Assembly: GCF_023634765.1 (NCBI RefSeq)
Contig: NZ_JAMLFX010000002.1
Location: 959,748-1,023,747, forward strand
Source of the DNA: Pseudomonas sp. AKS31
Lineage (GTDB): Bacteria > Pseudomonadota > Gammaproteobacteria > Pseudomonadales > Pseudomonadaceae
Length of the DNA: 64,000 bases
Direction of reading: 5' to 3'
How positions within the stretch are numbered: position 1 is the first letter of the stretch; every line of letters starts with the position of its first letter. The position numbers and the translations under genes are program-made. Below the pieces are notes generated by a model. It saw only the letters and a program-made list of their open reading frames with translations, was not told the origin of the DNA and searched no databases. Of the stretch, positions 35,869-43,981 are shown one piece after another.

Positions 35869-35920
35869 GTCCGGTTAACTTGTGAACCTTGCTGTAATCA
35901 ACCCCAATAAGGATCGAACC

Positions 35921-36238
35921 ATGACCTCCGTAGCCGATGCCGTAAAAGCAATGCAAGCCAAGTTCAACCCAGCCGCTGCTGCCGGCCTGGATCTGGTCTT
36001 CGGTTTCAACATCACTGACGAAGACAAGCAGTACTCGCTGATCGTCAAGGACGGCACCTGCGATATCCAGGAAGGCGAGAACCCGGACGCCAACTGCACG
36101 CTGGTACTGGATAGCGAAACCCTCAAAGGTATCGTCAGCGGCGAAACCGACGGCATGCAGGCTTTCATGGGCGGCAAGCTGCGCGTTGAAGGCGACATGA
36201 TGCTGTCGATGAAACTGTCCGAGCTGTTCCCGTCGTAA
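35921..36238 (+). CDS. SCP2 sterol-binding domain protein
   Basis: 105-residue single-domain SCP2 protein (MTSVADAVKAMQAKFNPAAA ... GKLRVEGDMMLSMKLSELF). These small proteins bind lipids or acyl-CoA in a hydrophobic tunnel. The MQAFMGGKLRVEGDMMLSMK stretch is the most typical part. The ATG at 35921 follows AATAAGGATCGAACC, a good ribosome-binding site. It probably shares a transcript with the phosphatase gene and ends at the hairpin 20 bases downstream. Confidence 0.92.
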   Translation: MTSVADAVKAMQAKFNPAAAAGLDLVFGFNITDEDKQYSLIVKDGTCDIQEGENPDANCTLVLDSETLKGIVSGETDGMQAFMGGKLRVEGDMMLSMKLSELFPS

Positions 36239-36258
36239 TAGCGCGTTCAGTGACCCAA

Positions 36259-36286
36259 GAATCCCGCCTTCATGGCGGGATTTTTC
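36259..36286 (+). terminator. Rho-independent terminator after the SCP2 gene
   Basis: AATCCCGCC pairs with GGCGGGATT around a short TTCAT loop and is followed by TTTT. It is a textbook terminator placed 20 bases after the SCP2 stop. Confidence 0.92.
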
Positions 36287-36302
36287 ATTCGAACGCTGAA
36301 AT

Positions 36303-36425
36303 TTACTGCGCATGCCCGCTTTCACATTCAGTTGCCGTGCGCTCGGCCGCAATGGCCGGCAGCGTGTTGATGGCCAGCAGCCCGGCCAGACTCAAAGGTG
36401 ATTTGACGGATGAAGATTGAATCAT
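36303..36425 (-). CDS. 40-residue ORF resembling a signal peptide stub
   Basis: A short minus-strand ORF reading MIQSSSVKSPLSLAGLLAIN, then TLPAIAAERTATECESG and HAQ. The Ala-rich hydrophobic core and AIAA-like end look like a secretion signal with almost no mature protein after it. It lies 18 bp beyond the RES toxin pseudogene. It may be a small secreted peptide, a remnant of a truncated periplasmic gene, or chance. No homologue is recognised. Confidence 0.25.
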   Translation of the reverse strand: MIQSSSVKSPLSLAGLLAINTLPAIAAERTATECESGHAQ

Positions 36426-36443
36426 GAACAGCATCCCTGCGTA

Positions 36444-36947
36444 TCAGGCCAATGCCATCTCCTTCAACAACCGGGTATCCAGGCCAAACCTTTCCTGGGA
36501 GACCATCTGGAACTGCCCCTCCGCCAGTTCGCAACTCACCAGCAGATTCCACGAATGCCGGGTTGCCGCCGAGGGGATCAACACAAACGGATGCTCGGCC
36601 AAAAGAGCATCGGCAAACAACTGCTGATTGGGTGAAGGCCGTGCGGGGCTCAATCAGTATGGATTGGGCACCTCTTCCGGCTGCACGATTCTGACCTTGG
36701 CATCGCTGATGACTTCAAAGCACGTCAGTACATACGGCTCACTGTCGAGCGCATCAAAACTGTTATTGGCTGCCACCTCCAGAATGGCCGAAGACGGGTC
36801 GACAGAGGCGTAGGCGACTCGCCGGCCAGGCGCATTCCATCGACCTCCATTCAGTTCTGAACCTATCCCGCTGTCCCACGTAGTCCCATAAACCTCGGGG
36901 TCCAGCCGCCAGGCATACCAGTGCTCGTCCCAAGGCAAGGGATTCAT
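36444..36947 (-). pseudogene. RES-domain toxin gene interrupted by an in-frame TGA
   Basis: RES toxins degrade cellular NAD+. The first 97 codons (MNPLPWDEHWYAWRLDPEVYG, then GGRWNAPGRRVAYAS, then VQPEEVPNPY) are followed by a TGA at 36654-36656. The same frame then continues for 69 codons with a good RES C-terminus (SPNQQLFADALLAEHPFVLI, then TRHSWNLLVSCELAEGQ). Family members usually have Trp here (PN.W), so TGG to TGA is the likely change. The start overlaps the antitoxin stop (ATGA at 36944-36947). The domain is otherwise intact over 167 codons, so the lesion looks recent. A truncated 97-residue product would lack the C-terminal part of the fold. Confidence 0.75.
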
Positions 36948-37420
36948 GGGTAAACCCCGGACATGATCTGCCACAGGTATTGTTCCACCATCTGGAAACC
37001 CAGTGGATGTCGGATAAATTCCAACGGCACGTGGCCGCTCAGATAAGGGCTGGGTTTCTGCATCCAGGCCTCCGCACGCGATTGCCCTGCGAATGCCCGA
37101 GTGGCCATCTCGAGCACCAGCGCATATTGGTAGGCGACGACACTCTGTTGCGGGTCAAGCCGTACCGGTTTGCCTTCCTTCATGAGCCGGCGCACGGTTC
37201 TTACAGACTTGCCGGTGATGCGTTTGACCATGTCTTCGCGCAGATACAACTCGCAAGTTGAAAGCATGTTGACGACATCGCTCAGCTCAAAGCCCTCGTC
37301 GGTCAGGCGGATGATCAGCAGGGCATCGTCACCGATGTTCTGACCGTTCACGAGCAGATCGACAGGCTTGCCCGCGACCTTCTTCAGCCCCGTCAGCCGG
37401 GGCGCTTTTGGTGTGGGCAT
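36944..37420 (-). CDS. Xre/MbcA/ParS-family antitoxin of a RES toxin-antitoxin pair
   Basis: 158-residue antitoxin. It starts MPTPKAPRLTGLKKVAGKPV at an ATG (37418-37420) preceded by GGAGGATATCGCG, so longer in-frame starts (37435, 37516) are less likely. The middle holds a helix-turn-helix-like segment (DMVKRITGKSVRTVRRLM). The C-terminal DUF2384 toxin-binding domain ends LGFQMVEQYLWQIMSGVYP. Such proteins bind their RES toxin and repress their own promoter. It remains intact although the toxin gene has an internal stop. Confidence 0.85.
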   Translation of the reverse strand: MPTPKAPRLTGLKKVAGKPVDLLVNGQNIGDDALLIIRLTDEGFELSDVVNMLSTCELYLREDMVKRITGKSVRTVRRLMKEGKPVRLDPQQSVVAYQYALVLEMATRAFAGQSRAEAWMQKPSPYLSGHVPLEFIRHPLGFQMVEQYLWQIMSGVYP

Positions 37421-37976
37421 CGCGATATCCTCCATGGGGCATCTGGCGCGATCGTCGATCCAGAAGTTGCGCAGGGAATAAACAGAGGTTTCATGCTCGA
37501 TGTGTGGGGTACGCATAACTGATCCTTGATCTGGGAGCCTGAGCGTTCCAGCCGCTCAGCGACTTCAATGTCAGGATCGATGCTATAGATCGCGCTTCCG
37601 ACGACCAACCTGAAAAGGTCGTCGGAAATATCCCTCGCTTGCGGCAAAACCCTGCATTTTCCGTAGGACGTAAACGCAAGACATTCGGCTATCAGCCACC
37701 GAAGTGAGCACTCACATCCAGCCACCACTCCCGCCCCGTCCGGCGCTGATCAGGCGCGACTGTGCAATAGCCCCGCCGACATTTTCCGCAATAAAAAACC
37801 ATCAAATGCAAACCTTTGAACATAAAGCGCTTCGTCGCCGCAGAAACAATGGCTGACAGAACGTTGACCTTGATCACTGGCGCGTGGCTCGTCACTGATT
37901 AATCTCGCGGCTCCATCGAAGGCCAGGGACGGCTCAGCGAGAGCCCACGGCCGAATCCACTCAAGGAAGAGCAATC
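37421..37976. other. 556-bp intergenic region with no supportable gene
   Basis: The stretch between the antitoxin start and hypX holds several short frames on the minus strand, but none has a good ribosome-binding site, domain or coding character. A clear hairpin is present: TTCCGACGACC (37596-37606) pairs perfectly with GGTCGTCGGAA (37617-37627) around a 10-base loop. The antitoxin promoter should lie near 37430-37520 and the hypX promoter near 37900. Confidence 0.4.
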
Positions 37977-39695
37977 ATGCGAGCACTCAACATCATTCTG
38001 CTGTCGTCGGCATTCAACGGCCTGACCCAACGCGCCTGGCTGGAACTGCGCGAGGCCGGGCACTCGCCCAGCGTCGTGCTGTTTACCAATGAACAGGCCG
38101 TGTGCGAACAGATCGAACACAGCGGCGCGGATCTGGTGATCTGCCCGTTCCTCAAGGACCGCGTTCCGCAGGCGCTGTGGAGCAACACCGAGCGGCCGGT
38201 GGTGATCATCCATCCGGGTATCGTCGGTGATCGCGGCGCCAATGCCCTCGACTGGGCGATTACCAACGAGCTGCCGAATTGGGGCGTCACCGCGTTGCAA
38301 GCGGTCGAGGAAATGGACGCCGGCCCGGTGTGGGCCACCTGCGAATTCAACCTGCCGTCGGGCCTGCGCAAATCCGAGCTGTACAACGGCCGGGTCAGTG
38401 ACGCGGCGATTCGTTGCGTACGCGAAGTGGTCGAGAAATTCGTCGAAGGCTTCGAGCCGGTAGCTCTGGACTATGCCGATGCCAAGGTGCGCGGGCGCTT
38501 GCAGCCGAACATGAAGCAGGCCGACCGCAGTTTCAGCTGGCACGATTGCGCGCGCTTTATCAAACGCTGCATCGATGCCGCCGACGGCCAGCCCGGGGTG
38601 TTGGCGAGCCTGGCCGGCGGTCAGTATTACGTGTACGACGCGCACCTGGATTCGCGCAGCGGCATGCCCGGCGAAATTCTTGCGGTGCATGACGATGCGG
38701 TGCTGGTCGCAGCCGGAGATCAAAGCCTGTGGATCGGTGCACTGCGGCGCAAACCGCAACCCGGCGAGGAGACCTTCAAGCAACCGGCGCGACACCTGTT
38801 GGCCGGGCAATTGGCCGATGTACCGGTGCTGGACTGGTCGATCGCCACGCAGCCGTTCAGTGACGAAGCCTATCAACCGATTCGCTACCGCGAATCCGGC
38901 ATCGTCGGTGAGCTGACCTTCGAGTTCTACAACGGCGCCATGAGCACCGAGCAGTGCCAGCGCATGGTCGCCGCGCTGCGCTGGGCGAAATCCCGTGATA
39001 CCCGGGTGTTGTTGATCAAGGGCGGACGCGGCAGTTTTTCCAACGGCGTGCATTTGAATGTGATCCAGGCCGCGCAGGATCCCGGTGCCGAAGCCTGGGC
39101 CAATATTCAGGCGATCGACGATGTCTGCGCAGAACTGCTGACGGCCCGGCAACTGGTGGTCAGTGGCGTCACCGGCAATGCCGGCGCCGGTGGGGTGATG
39201 CTTGCGCTGGCGGCCGACATTGTCTTTGCCCGCGCCGATATCGTGCTCAATCCGCATTACAAGAGCATGGGGTTGTACGGCTCCGAATACTGGACCTACA
39301 GCCTGCCCCGCGCCGTCGGCCCGGCAATGGCCGAGCAATTGACCCAAGCCTGTCTGCCGGTGAGCGCGGTGCAGGCGTGGCAACTGGGCATGGTTCAGGA
39401 AATCGGCCCGCGCTGCCCGGACGAATTTGCCCTGTGGTTGCTGCAAAGGGCCAACGGCGTGGTGAGCGATCCGACCTATGCGGCGGTGCGCGAGCGCAAG
39501 GCGCGGGTGGATCAGGTGTTGATCCAGCAATGCCGCGAAACCGAACTTCAGGAGATGCAGGAAGACATGCTCTACAACCGTAATCAGTTTGCCGAGAAGT
39601 GCCGCAATTTTGTTTACAAGCGCAAGGTCTGTGGCACGCCGGCGCGGTTGATCGAGGCATGGGCGCGGGGGCGTTCGGTTGAGTTGGCCAGTTGA
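37977..39695 (+). CDS. hypX: HypX-like protein (formyltransferase plus enoyl-CoA hydratase fusion)
   Basis: 572-residue fusion. The N-terminal half (about 1-270) is a formyltransferase-like fold, with the VVIIHPGIVGDRGANALDWA motif and NWGVTALQAVEEMDAGPVWA. The C-terminal half (about 290-540) is a crotonase/enoyl-CoA hydratase-like fold, with VSGVTGNAGAGGVMLALAAD and LNPHYKSMGLYGSEYW. In HypX these halves convert a formyl group through formyl-CoA to carbon monoxide for the active-site ligand of [NiFe] hydrogenase under air. No hydrogenase or hyp genes appear in this window, so a hydrogenase elsewhere or another CO- or formyl-related role must be considered. A strong 20-bp palindrome follows the stop and probably ends the transcript. 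Confidence 0.85.
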   Translation: MRALNIILLSSAFNGLTQRAWLELREAGHSPSVVLFTNEQAVCEQIEHSGADLVICPFLKDRVPQALWSNTERPVVIIHPGIVGDRGANALDWAITNELPNWGVTALQAVEEMDAGPVWATCEFNLPSGLRKSELYNGRVSDAAIRCVREVVEKFVEGFEPVALDYADAKVRGRLQPNMKQADRSFSWHDCARFIKRCIDAADGQPGVLASLAGGQYYVYDAHLDSRSGMPGEILAVHDDAVLVAAGDQSLWIGALRRKPQPGEETFKQPARHLLAGQLADVPVLDWSIATQPFSDEAYQPIRYRESGIVGELTFEFYNGAMSTEQCQRMVAALRWAKSRDTRVLLIKGGRGSFSNGVHLNVIQAAQDPGAEAWANIQAIDDVCAELLTARQLVVSGVTGNAGAGGVMLALAADIVFARADIVLNPHYKSMGLYGSEYWTYSLPRAVGPAMAEQLTQACLPVSAVQAWQLGMVQEIGPRCPDEFALWLLQRANGVVSDPTYAAVRERKARVDQVLIQQCRETELQEMQEDMLYNRNQFAEKCRNFVYKRKVCGTPARLIEAWARGRSVELAS

Positions 39696-39715
39696 TCTTG
39701 CGGTGACTGCTTTCC

Positions 39716-39890
39716 CCTCACCCTGGCCCTCTCCCAAGGGAGAGGGCCAGGGTGAGGTGTCTGGCGCCCTGCATCGACCTGAAAAATCGGGTCGATTATG
39801 GATTCAACGTTGATCGTTCAAGTCGGTGCATTGCTTCAATATCCCCCAATCGGTCCCCTCTCCCTCTGGGAGAGGGTTAGGGTGAGGGGC
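39716..39890. repeat. Composite palindromic repeat, copy 1 (after hypX)
   Basis: The left part is a perfect palindrome: CCTCACCCTGGCCCTCTCCC, two bases, then its reverse complement (39716-39757). The core contains CGACCTGAAAA and GTCGATTATGGAT. The right part is CCCTCTCCCTCTGGGAGAGG followed by GTTAGGGTGAGGG (39856-39890). The same modules recur at 44.5-44.8 kb and 62.7-63.1 kb. It fills most of the 238-bp hypX-LysR gap. The left palindrome likely terminates hypX. Confidence 0.8.
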
Positions 39891-39933
39891 TTTTGCCTTT
39901 ACAATGCCCGACACCTCAAACACCGGCCCACCC

Positions 39934-40797
39934 ATGGACATCGATCTCGCTCGCACCTTTCTGGAAATCGTCCGTCACGGCAGCCTCGCCGCGGCCGCGC
40001 AAAAGCTGTTTGTCACACAAACGGCGATCACCGCCCGGGTGCAGAAACTCGAAAGCCAGCTGGGCAGTACGCTGTTTGTGCGCAACCGCGCCGGGGCGAA
40101 ACTGACGCCCAATGGCGAGGCTTTTGTGGTCTACGCCAATCAACTGGTGCAGACCTGGGAGGCCGCACGCCGCGACCTGCCACTGCCCGAGGGCTATCAC
40201 AACGTGCTGCACATCGGTGGCGAAGTCAGCCTGTGCAACCCGTTGATGTTGAGTTGGGCGGCGGAACTGCGCGAGAAGATTCCCGGGCATGCCCTGCGCA
40301 TGGAAATCCGCGACGGCGAAAACCTGCTGCGCCAGCTCGAACTCGGCGTGCTCGACGCCGCGCTGGTCTATCAACCGGAATACTGGCCGGGATTGCAGGT
40401 CGAGCAGGTGCTGGAAGAAAAACTGATTCTGGTGCGCGCCCCCGATCGTCCCGATCCCTACGTCTACATTGACTGGGGCCCGGACTTCCGCCGCCAGCAT
40501 GACGCCGCCCTGCCGGAAAAAGCCAAAGCGGCGCTGAGTTTCAACCTCGGCCCACTGGCCCTGCAGTACATTCTCGAACACGGCGGCAGCGGCTATTTCC
40601 GCACCCGAGTCGTGCGCACTTACTTGGAAAGCGGCGCCCTGGAAGCGGTGACCAAAGCCCCGGAATTCGGCTATCCGACTTACCTCGTCTACTCACGCGA
40701 TCGCGATTCGGCGACGCTGCAACAAGCCTTCCACTTGCTGCGCGAAGTGATCCGCACCGACGACGACTGGTCGCAACGCTGGAACCCGCTGAGCTGA
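39934..40797 (+). CDS. LysR-family transcriptional regulator
   Basis: 287-residue regulator. The N-terminal helix-turn-helix is typical (MDIDLARTFLEIVRHGSLAA followed by AQKLFVTQTAITARVQKLE), and a C-terminal effector-binding domain follows (VLHIGGEVSLCNPLML, LGVLDAALVYQPEYW). I chose the ATG at 39934 where the DNA-binding domain starts; an in-frame ATG 10 codons upstream (39904) is also possible. It may regulate neighbouring genes, for example the hydroxylase pair downstream, but that is inference. The effector is unknown. Confidence 0.9.
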   Translation: MDIDLARTFLEIVRHGSLAAAAQKLFVTQTAITARVQKLESQLGSTLFVRNRAGAKLTPNGEAFVVYANQLVQTWEAARRDLPLPEGYHNVLHIGGEVSLCNPLMLSWAAELREKIPGHALRMEIRDGENLLRQLELGVLDAALVYQPEYWPGLQVEQVLEEKLILVRAPDRPDPYVYIDWGPDFRRQHDAALPEKAKAALSFNLGPLALQYILEHGGSGYFRTRVVRTYLESGALEAVTKAPEFGYPTYLVYSRDRDSATLQQAFHLLREVIRTDDDWSQRWNPLS

Positions 40798-40908
40798 AGC
40801 GGCGGCTTTACAGCCGATCATGGCGCATGTGACATCAAGGTCCGGCCTGCACAAACGGCCGGATCGGCTAATCTGCCGGGTATAACAACAATACCCGCAG
40901 GTGACGCA

Positions 40909-42054
40909 GTGAGGCAGACCACCGAGATATTTCGCAGCCGCTACCGTGCGGCCATTCATCCGCTGTACAACCCGTGGTTGCACGGTGCTTTCGTGCTGCT
41001 GTTCGGCGTGCTGGCCATCGGCGGGTTCTGGAGCAGCGTGCAGCAAGTCAGTCTGGTGGAATGGCTGACGGTGCCGTTGACCCTGCTGTTGTTCAATTTC
41101 GGTGTGTACATGGTCCATCGCCATCTCGGCCACCACAAAAAGACCTTGGCGAAAATGTTCTACGCACGCCATGCCGGCGATCATCACAGTTTCTTCACCC
41201 CCGGCCACATGACATATGACAGCGCCCGCGACTGGCGAGTGATTCTGTTCCCCGCGTGGCTGATCGTGCTGCACACACTGCTGATCACCCTGCCGTTGTG
41301 GTGGCTGCTCGCGCAGATCAACGCCAACGTCGCCGGGCTGTTTGGCGGCTGCATGGTCCTCGGTTATCTGACTTACGAAATATTCCACGCCTGCGAACAC
41401 CTGCCGCCGCACAACCCGCTGACCCGACTGCCGTGGATCCGCCAGATGCGCCGGTTGCACGAACTGCATCACCGTCGCGAACGCATGCAGGAACGTAATT
41501 TCAACATCGTTTTGCCGCTGATGGACTACCTGTTCGGCACCCTGTACTGGGAGCCGGAAACCACCCCTTTGAGCTATTCGACAATGCCCATGACCCGCCT
41601 GCAGCACCCGATCGATATCGCTGGTGAACCCATCGCCGTGCTGGCCTACGCCGCCAGTGTCAGTCGCTGGCCGGAGTGGCACCCGTCGTCGCTGAAAATC
41701 GACGGTGCGCAAGGCCCGTTGCATGCCGGCGCGCGCTTTGAAGAGGACATTCATGCCGGCGGGCGCGCAGGCCATTTGAGTTGGGAAGTCACCGAGTACC
41801 TGCCCGGCCGGCGCTGGTGTGCGCGGGCGCAGGGCGATCATGGTTTGTCGCTGCTGCTGACCTATGAATGCAGCGCCGCAGGCACCGGCACGCGGTTTGT
41901 GCGCACACTGGATTATCGCTTCGACGGACTGGGCATGCGCATCGCCAACCGCTTGCTGCTGAAACGGCGCATCGAGCGCGAATCCGCTGCGTCGATGCTC
42001 GCACTGCGCGACATGGCCGCCCGCTACCTGGCCTCGGCGAGGGCCAGCGCGTGA
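40909..42054 (+). CDS. Fatty-acid-hydroxylase/sterol-desaturase domain fused to an SRPBCC domain
   Basis: 381-residue protein starting at a GTG. Residues about 20-225 form a membrane-bound di-iron hydroxylase with the histidine clusters HRHLGHH, HAGDHHSFF, HACEH and LHELHHRRER and several membrane helices (LHGAFVLLFGVLAIGGFW, LTVPLTLLLFNFGVYMV). Residues about 235-375 form an SRPBCC (polyketide cyclase/START-like) lipid-binding domain (SVSRWPEWHPSSLKIDG, TYECSAAGTGTRFVRTLDY). The fusion suggests that a hydrophobic substrate is bound and oxidised at the membrane. Its stop overlaps the start of the SMP-30-like gene (GTGA), so the two are coupled. Substrate unknown. Confidence 0.8.
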   Translation: MRQTTEIFRSRYRAAIHPLYNPWLHGAFVLLFGVLAIGGFWSSVQQVSLVEWLTVPLTLLLFNFGVYMVHRHLGHHKKTLAKMFYARHAGDHHSFFTPGHMTYDSARDWRVILFPAWLIVLHTLLITLPLWWLLAQINANVAGLFGGCMVLGYLTYEIFHACEHLPPHNPLTRLPWIRQMRRLHELHHRRERMQERNFNIVLPLMDYLFGTLYWEPETTPLSYSTMPMTRLQHPIDIAGEPIAVLAYAASVSRWPEWHPSSLKIDGAQGPLHAGARFEEDIHAGGRAGHLSWEVTEYLPGRRWCARAQGDHGLSLLLTYECSAAGTGTRFVRTLDYRFDGLGMRIANRLLLKRRIERESAASMLALRDMAARYLASARASA

Positions 42055-43127
42055 AGCTGAGACATCTGCTGTTGCTGCTGGTCCTTATCGTCATCGGCTT
42101 TTTATTATTGATGCCCACCAACGTCGAACCCGTGGCCTGGACGCCACCGCCAGCGCCCTCGCTGAAAGAAGGTGTCTATGCCGAGAACCAGAAACTCAAA
42201 GGGGCAGCGCAGGTCGGGCCGAGCGACATCGAAGGGCCGGAAGCCTTGCTGTTGGAAAGTGACTTTCTGATCACCGGGCTGCACGACGGTCGACTGATCC
42301 GCAGCAGCCTCGACGGCCAGCAGCGCAAAGTACTCGCCGACACCGGTGGCCGCCCGCTGGGCCTGGCCCGACATCCGAACGGCATGCTGGTGATCGCTGA
42401 CGGGGTCAAGGGCTTGCTGTCCCTTGATGCGCAAGGTCAGTTGGTTCCCTTGACCACGGCGGCCAATGGTCTGGCGTTCGGCTTCACCGATGACGTGGCC
42501 ATCGACAAGTCCGGGCATTACGCCTACTTCAGCGACGCTTCCAGCCGCTGGGGCTATGGCCATGACGGCGAGGCGATCATCGAGCACGGCGGCGACGGAC
42601 GTCTGCTGCGCTATGACTTCCAGAGCGGTAAAACGAGTGTCCTGCTCGATAAGCTGGAGTTCGCCAACGGTGTGACCCTCGGCCCGGACGACGCCTATGT
42701 GCTGGTCAATGAAACCGGCGCCTACCGCATCAGTCGTTATTGGCTGACCGGGCCGAAAGCCGGCACTCACGACCTGTTCATCGACAATTTGCCGGGGCTG
42801 CCGGACAACCTCGCGTTCAATGGCAGCAATCGCTTTTGGGTAGCGTTGTATGCCCCGCGCAATGCACTACTCGACGGTACCGCCGGGCATCCGTTCGTGC
42901 GCAAGATGATCGTGCGGGCGTTGACTGTGCTGCCGAAACCGGTGGAGAAGCGCGGGTTTGTCCTGGGGCTGGATCTGCAGGGCAAGGTGATTGCCAATTT
43001 GCAGGACGCGAGCACTGGCAATTACTCGCCGATTACTACGGTGCGCGAGTATGGGCCGTGGTTGTATTTTGGCTCGTTGAAGGCGACGCATATGGCGCGG
43101 ATGCCGTTGGATGCGGCGCTGAAGTGA
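42051..43127 (+). CDS. SMP-30/strictosidine-synthase-like beta-propeller, membrane-anchored
   Basis: 358-residue protein starting at a GTG (42051) that overlaps the hydroxylase stop. An N-terminal membrane anchor (LLLLLVLIVIGFLLLM) is followed by a six-bladed propeller of the SMP-30/gluconolactonase/strictosidine-synthase-like group. Typical stretches are PLGLARHPNGMLVIAD, GFTDDVAIDKSGHYAYFSD and FANGVTLGPDDAYVLVNET, with NLPGLPDNLAFNGSNRFWVA near the end. Such proteins often hydrolyse lactones. Coupling to the hydroxylase suggests that it acts on the oxidised product, probably in the periplasm. Downstream lies a REPIN. Confidence 0.82.
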   Translation: MKLRHLLLLLVLIVIGFLLLMPTNVEPVAWTPPPAPSLKEGVYAENQKLKGAAQVGPSDIEGPEALLLESDFLITGLHDGRLIRSSLDGQQRKVLADTGGRPLGLARHPNGMLVIADGVKGLLSLDAQGQLVPLTTAANGLAFGFTDDVAIDKSGHYAYFSDASSRWGYGHDGEAIIEHGGDGRLLRYDFQSGKTSVLLDKLEFANGVTLGPDDAYVLVNETGAYRISRYWLTGPKAGTHDLFIDNLPGLPDNLAFNGSNRFWVALYAPRNALLDGTAGHPFVRKMIVRALTVLPKPVEKRGFVLGLDLQGKVIANLQDASTGNYSPITTVREYGPWLYFGSLKATHMARMPLDAALK

Positions 43128-43147
43128 ATCTGCTGGATCTGTATCGA

Positions 43148-43254
43148 GCCTACTGACGCCATCGCTGGCAAGCCAGCTCCCACAGGTATCGCGTTGGACA
43201 TGAAATTTGTGCACGACGAGTGACCCTTTGGGAGCTGGCTTGCCAGCGATGGCG
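43148..43254. repeat. REPIN: paired REP palindromes in opposite orientation to the metH copy
   Basis: CCATCGCTGGCAAGCCAGCT at 43149 and AGCTGGCTTGCCAGCGATGG at its far end are inverted copies of the same REP unit as at 24758-24852, with a different spacer of about 50 bp. The doublet lies between the converging SMP-30-like gene and the small acidic-protein gene and touches the latter's stop codon. Confidence 0.88.
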
Positions 43255-43259
43255 GTCTG

Positions 43260-43424
43260 TCAGTTGCTGGATTTATCGAACTTGTCCGGATCTTCGTCTT
43301 CGGGAAGATCCTCGTCCGGCTCTTCAGGATTGACCGTGGTATGCGCCGGACTGTTCGGTTCGGGATGGGTGGGAACCGGGTCGAAAGCGCCCTGCTCTTC
43401 ACTGGGGAATTTGGGATCGTTCAT
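43260..43424 (-). CDS. 54-residue acidic hydrophilic protein
   Basis: A small ORF starting MNDPKFPSEEQGAFDPVPTH with a good ribosome-binding site (GAGGTGCCAC) before the ATG at 43424. It ends in a strongly acidic tail (EEPDEDLPEDEDPDKFDKSS). It is low in complexity, has no membrane helix and is rich in Pro, Glu and Asp. Function unknown. It is the second gene of the minus-strand group that begins with the DUF465 gene. Confidence 0.6.
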   Translation of the reverse strand: MNDPKFPSEEQGAFDPVPTHPEPNSPAHTTVNPEEPDEDLPEDEDPDKFDKSSN

Positions 43425-43533
43425 GTGGCACCTCGCAAAGAGTCGCTGATGGAGGACTCTGTACATTCGAGGTGCCGGTCGTGGCTGTCGTTCCCGCCAA
43501 TCCGCAACCGCAGATCGGCGGATCATCGGAGAA

Positions 43534-43776
43534 TCAGGACGGTGCCTGTAAATGGCTGACGATTTCGTCTTTGACCTTCAGACGCTTCTCTTTGAGCTTT
43601 TTCAATGCGTCGTCAGTGGGGGCATCTGAAGTGGCCGTTTCGGCTTTGACCACCTCTGCGTCGGCTTGGGAGTATTTGTTGATCAATGAATCCAGTCGTG
43701 GATCCTGGGTGCGTTTTTGCTGGATCTCTTCCTTCGTGCAACTCAAGTCCTGAAACAGGTCATGGGGAACCGGCAT
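43534..43776 (-). CDS. DUF465 (YdcH-like) small protein
   Basis: 80-residue helical protein beginning MPVPHDLFQDLSCTKEEIQQ and ending with a lysine-rich helix LKKLKEKRLKVKDEIVSHL. The pattern of a short protein with a basic C-terminal helix and (L)KxxRLxxKDEI is typical of DUF465. Function is unknown. The start of DUF4142 lies 200 bp away in the divergent direction, so the spacer may hold both promoters. Confidence 0.8.
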   Translation of the reverse strand: MPVPHDLFQDLSCTKEEIQQKRTQDPRLDSLINKYSQADAEVVKAETATSDAPTDDALKKLKEKRLKVKDEIVSHLQAPS

Positions 43777-43981
43777 GGAACACCTCCGTCAGTTGATCGG
43801 CAGGGCCAGCACGACCGATTGCGCTGACCCGTTATCAGAATGGCCTCGGTTGCACGGTTCTGTCGACCACCTGTCAGACCAGCGGTGTCCGTTCGTCGCC
43901 CTGTCGCAAATGCGATCAAACCTTTGCTCGCCATGTTGCCTCCATTGCTTAACACCAACAAAAACTGCGTGGAGATACACA

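Noticed and set aside
36654..36656. TGA in the RES gene as a selenocysteine codon
   Set aside because: The downstream sequence shows no evident SECIS-type hairpin, RES enzymes do not use selenocysteine, and Trp is expected near this place.
37421..37976. Small minus-strand proteins between the antitoxin and hypX
   Set aside because: Several overlapping frames exist, but none has a ribosome-binding site, membrane segment or family motif; the region reads as non-coding.
37899..39737. 612-codon minus-strand frame opposite hypX
   Set aside because: Antisense shadow of a gene with two recognisable domains on the plus strand.
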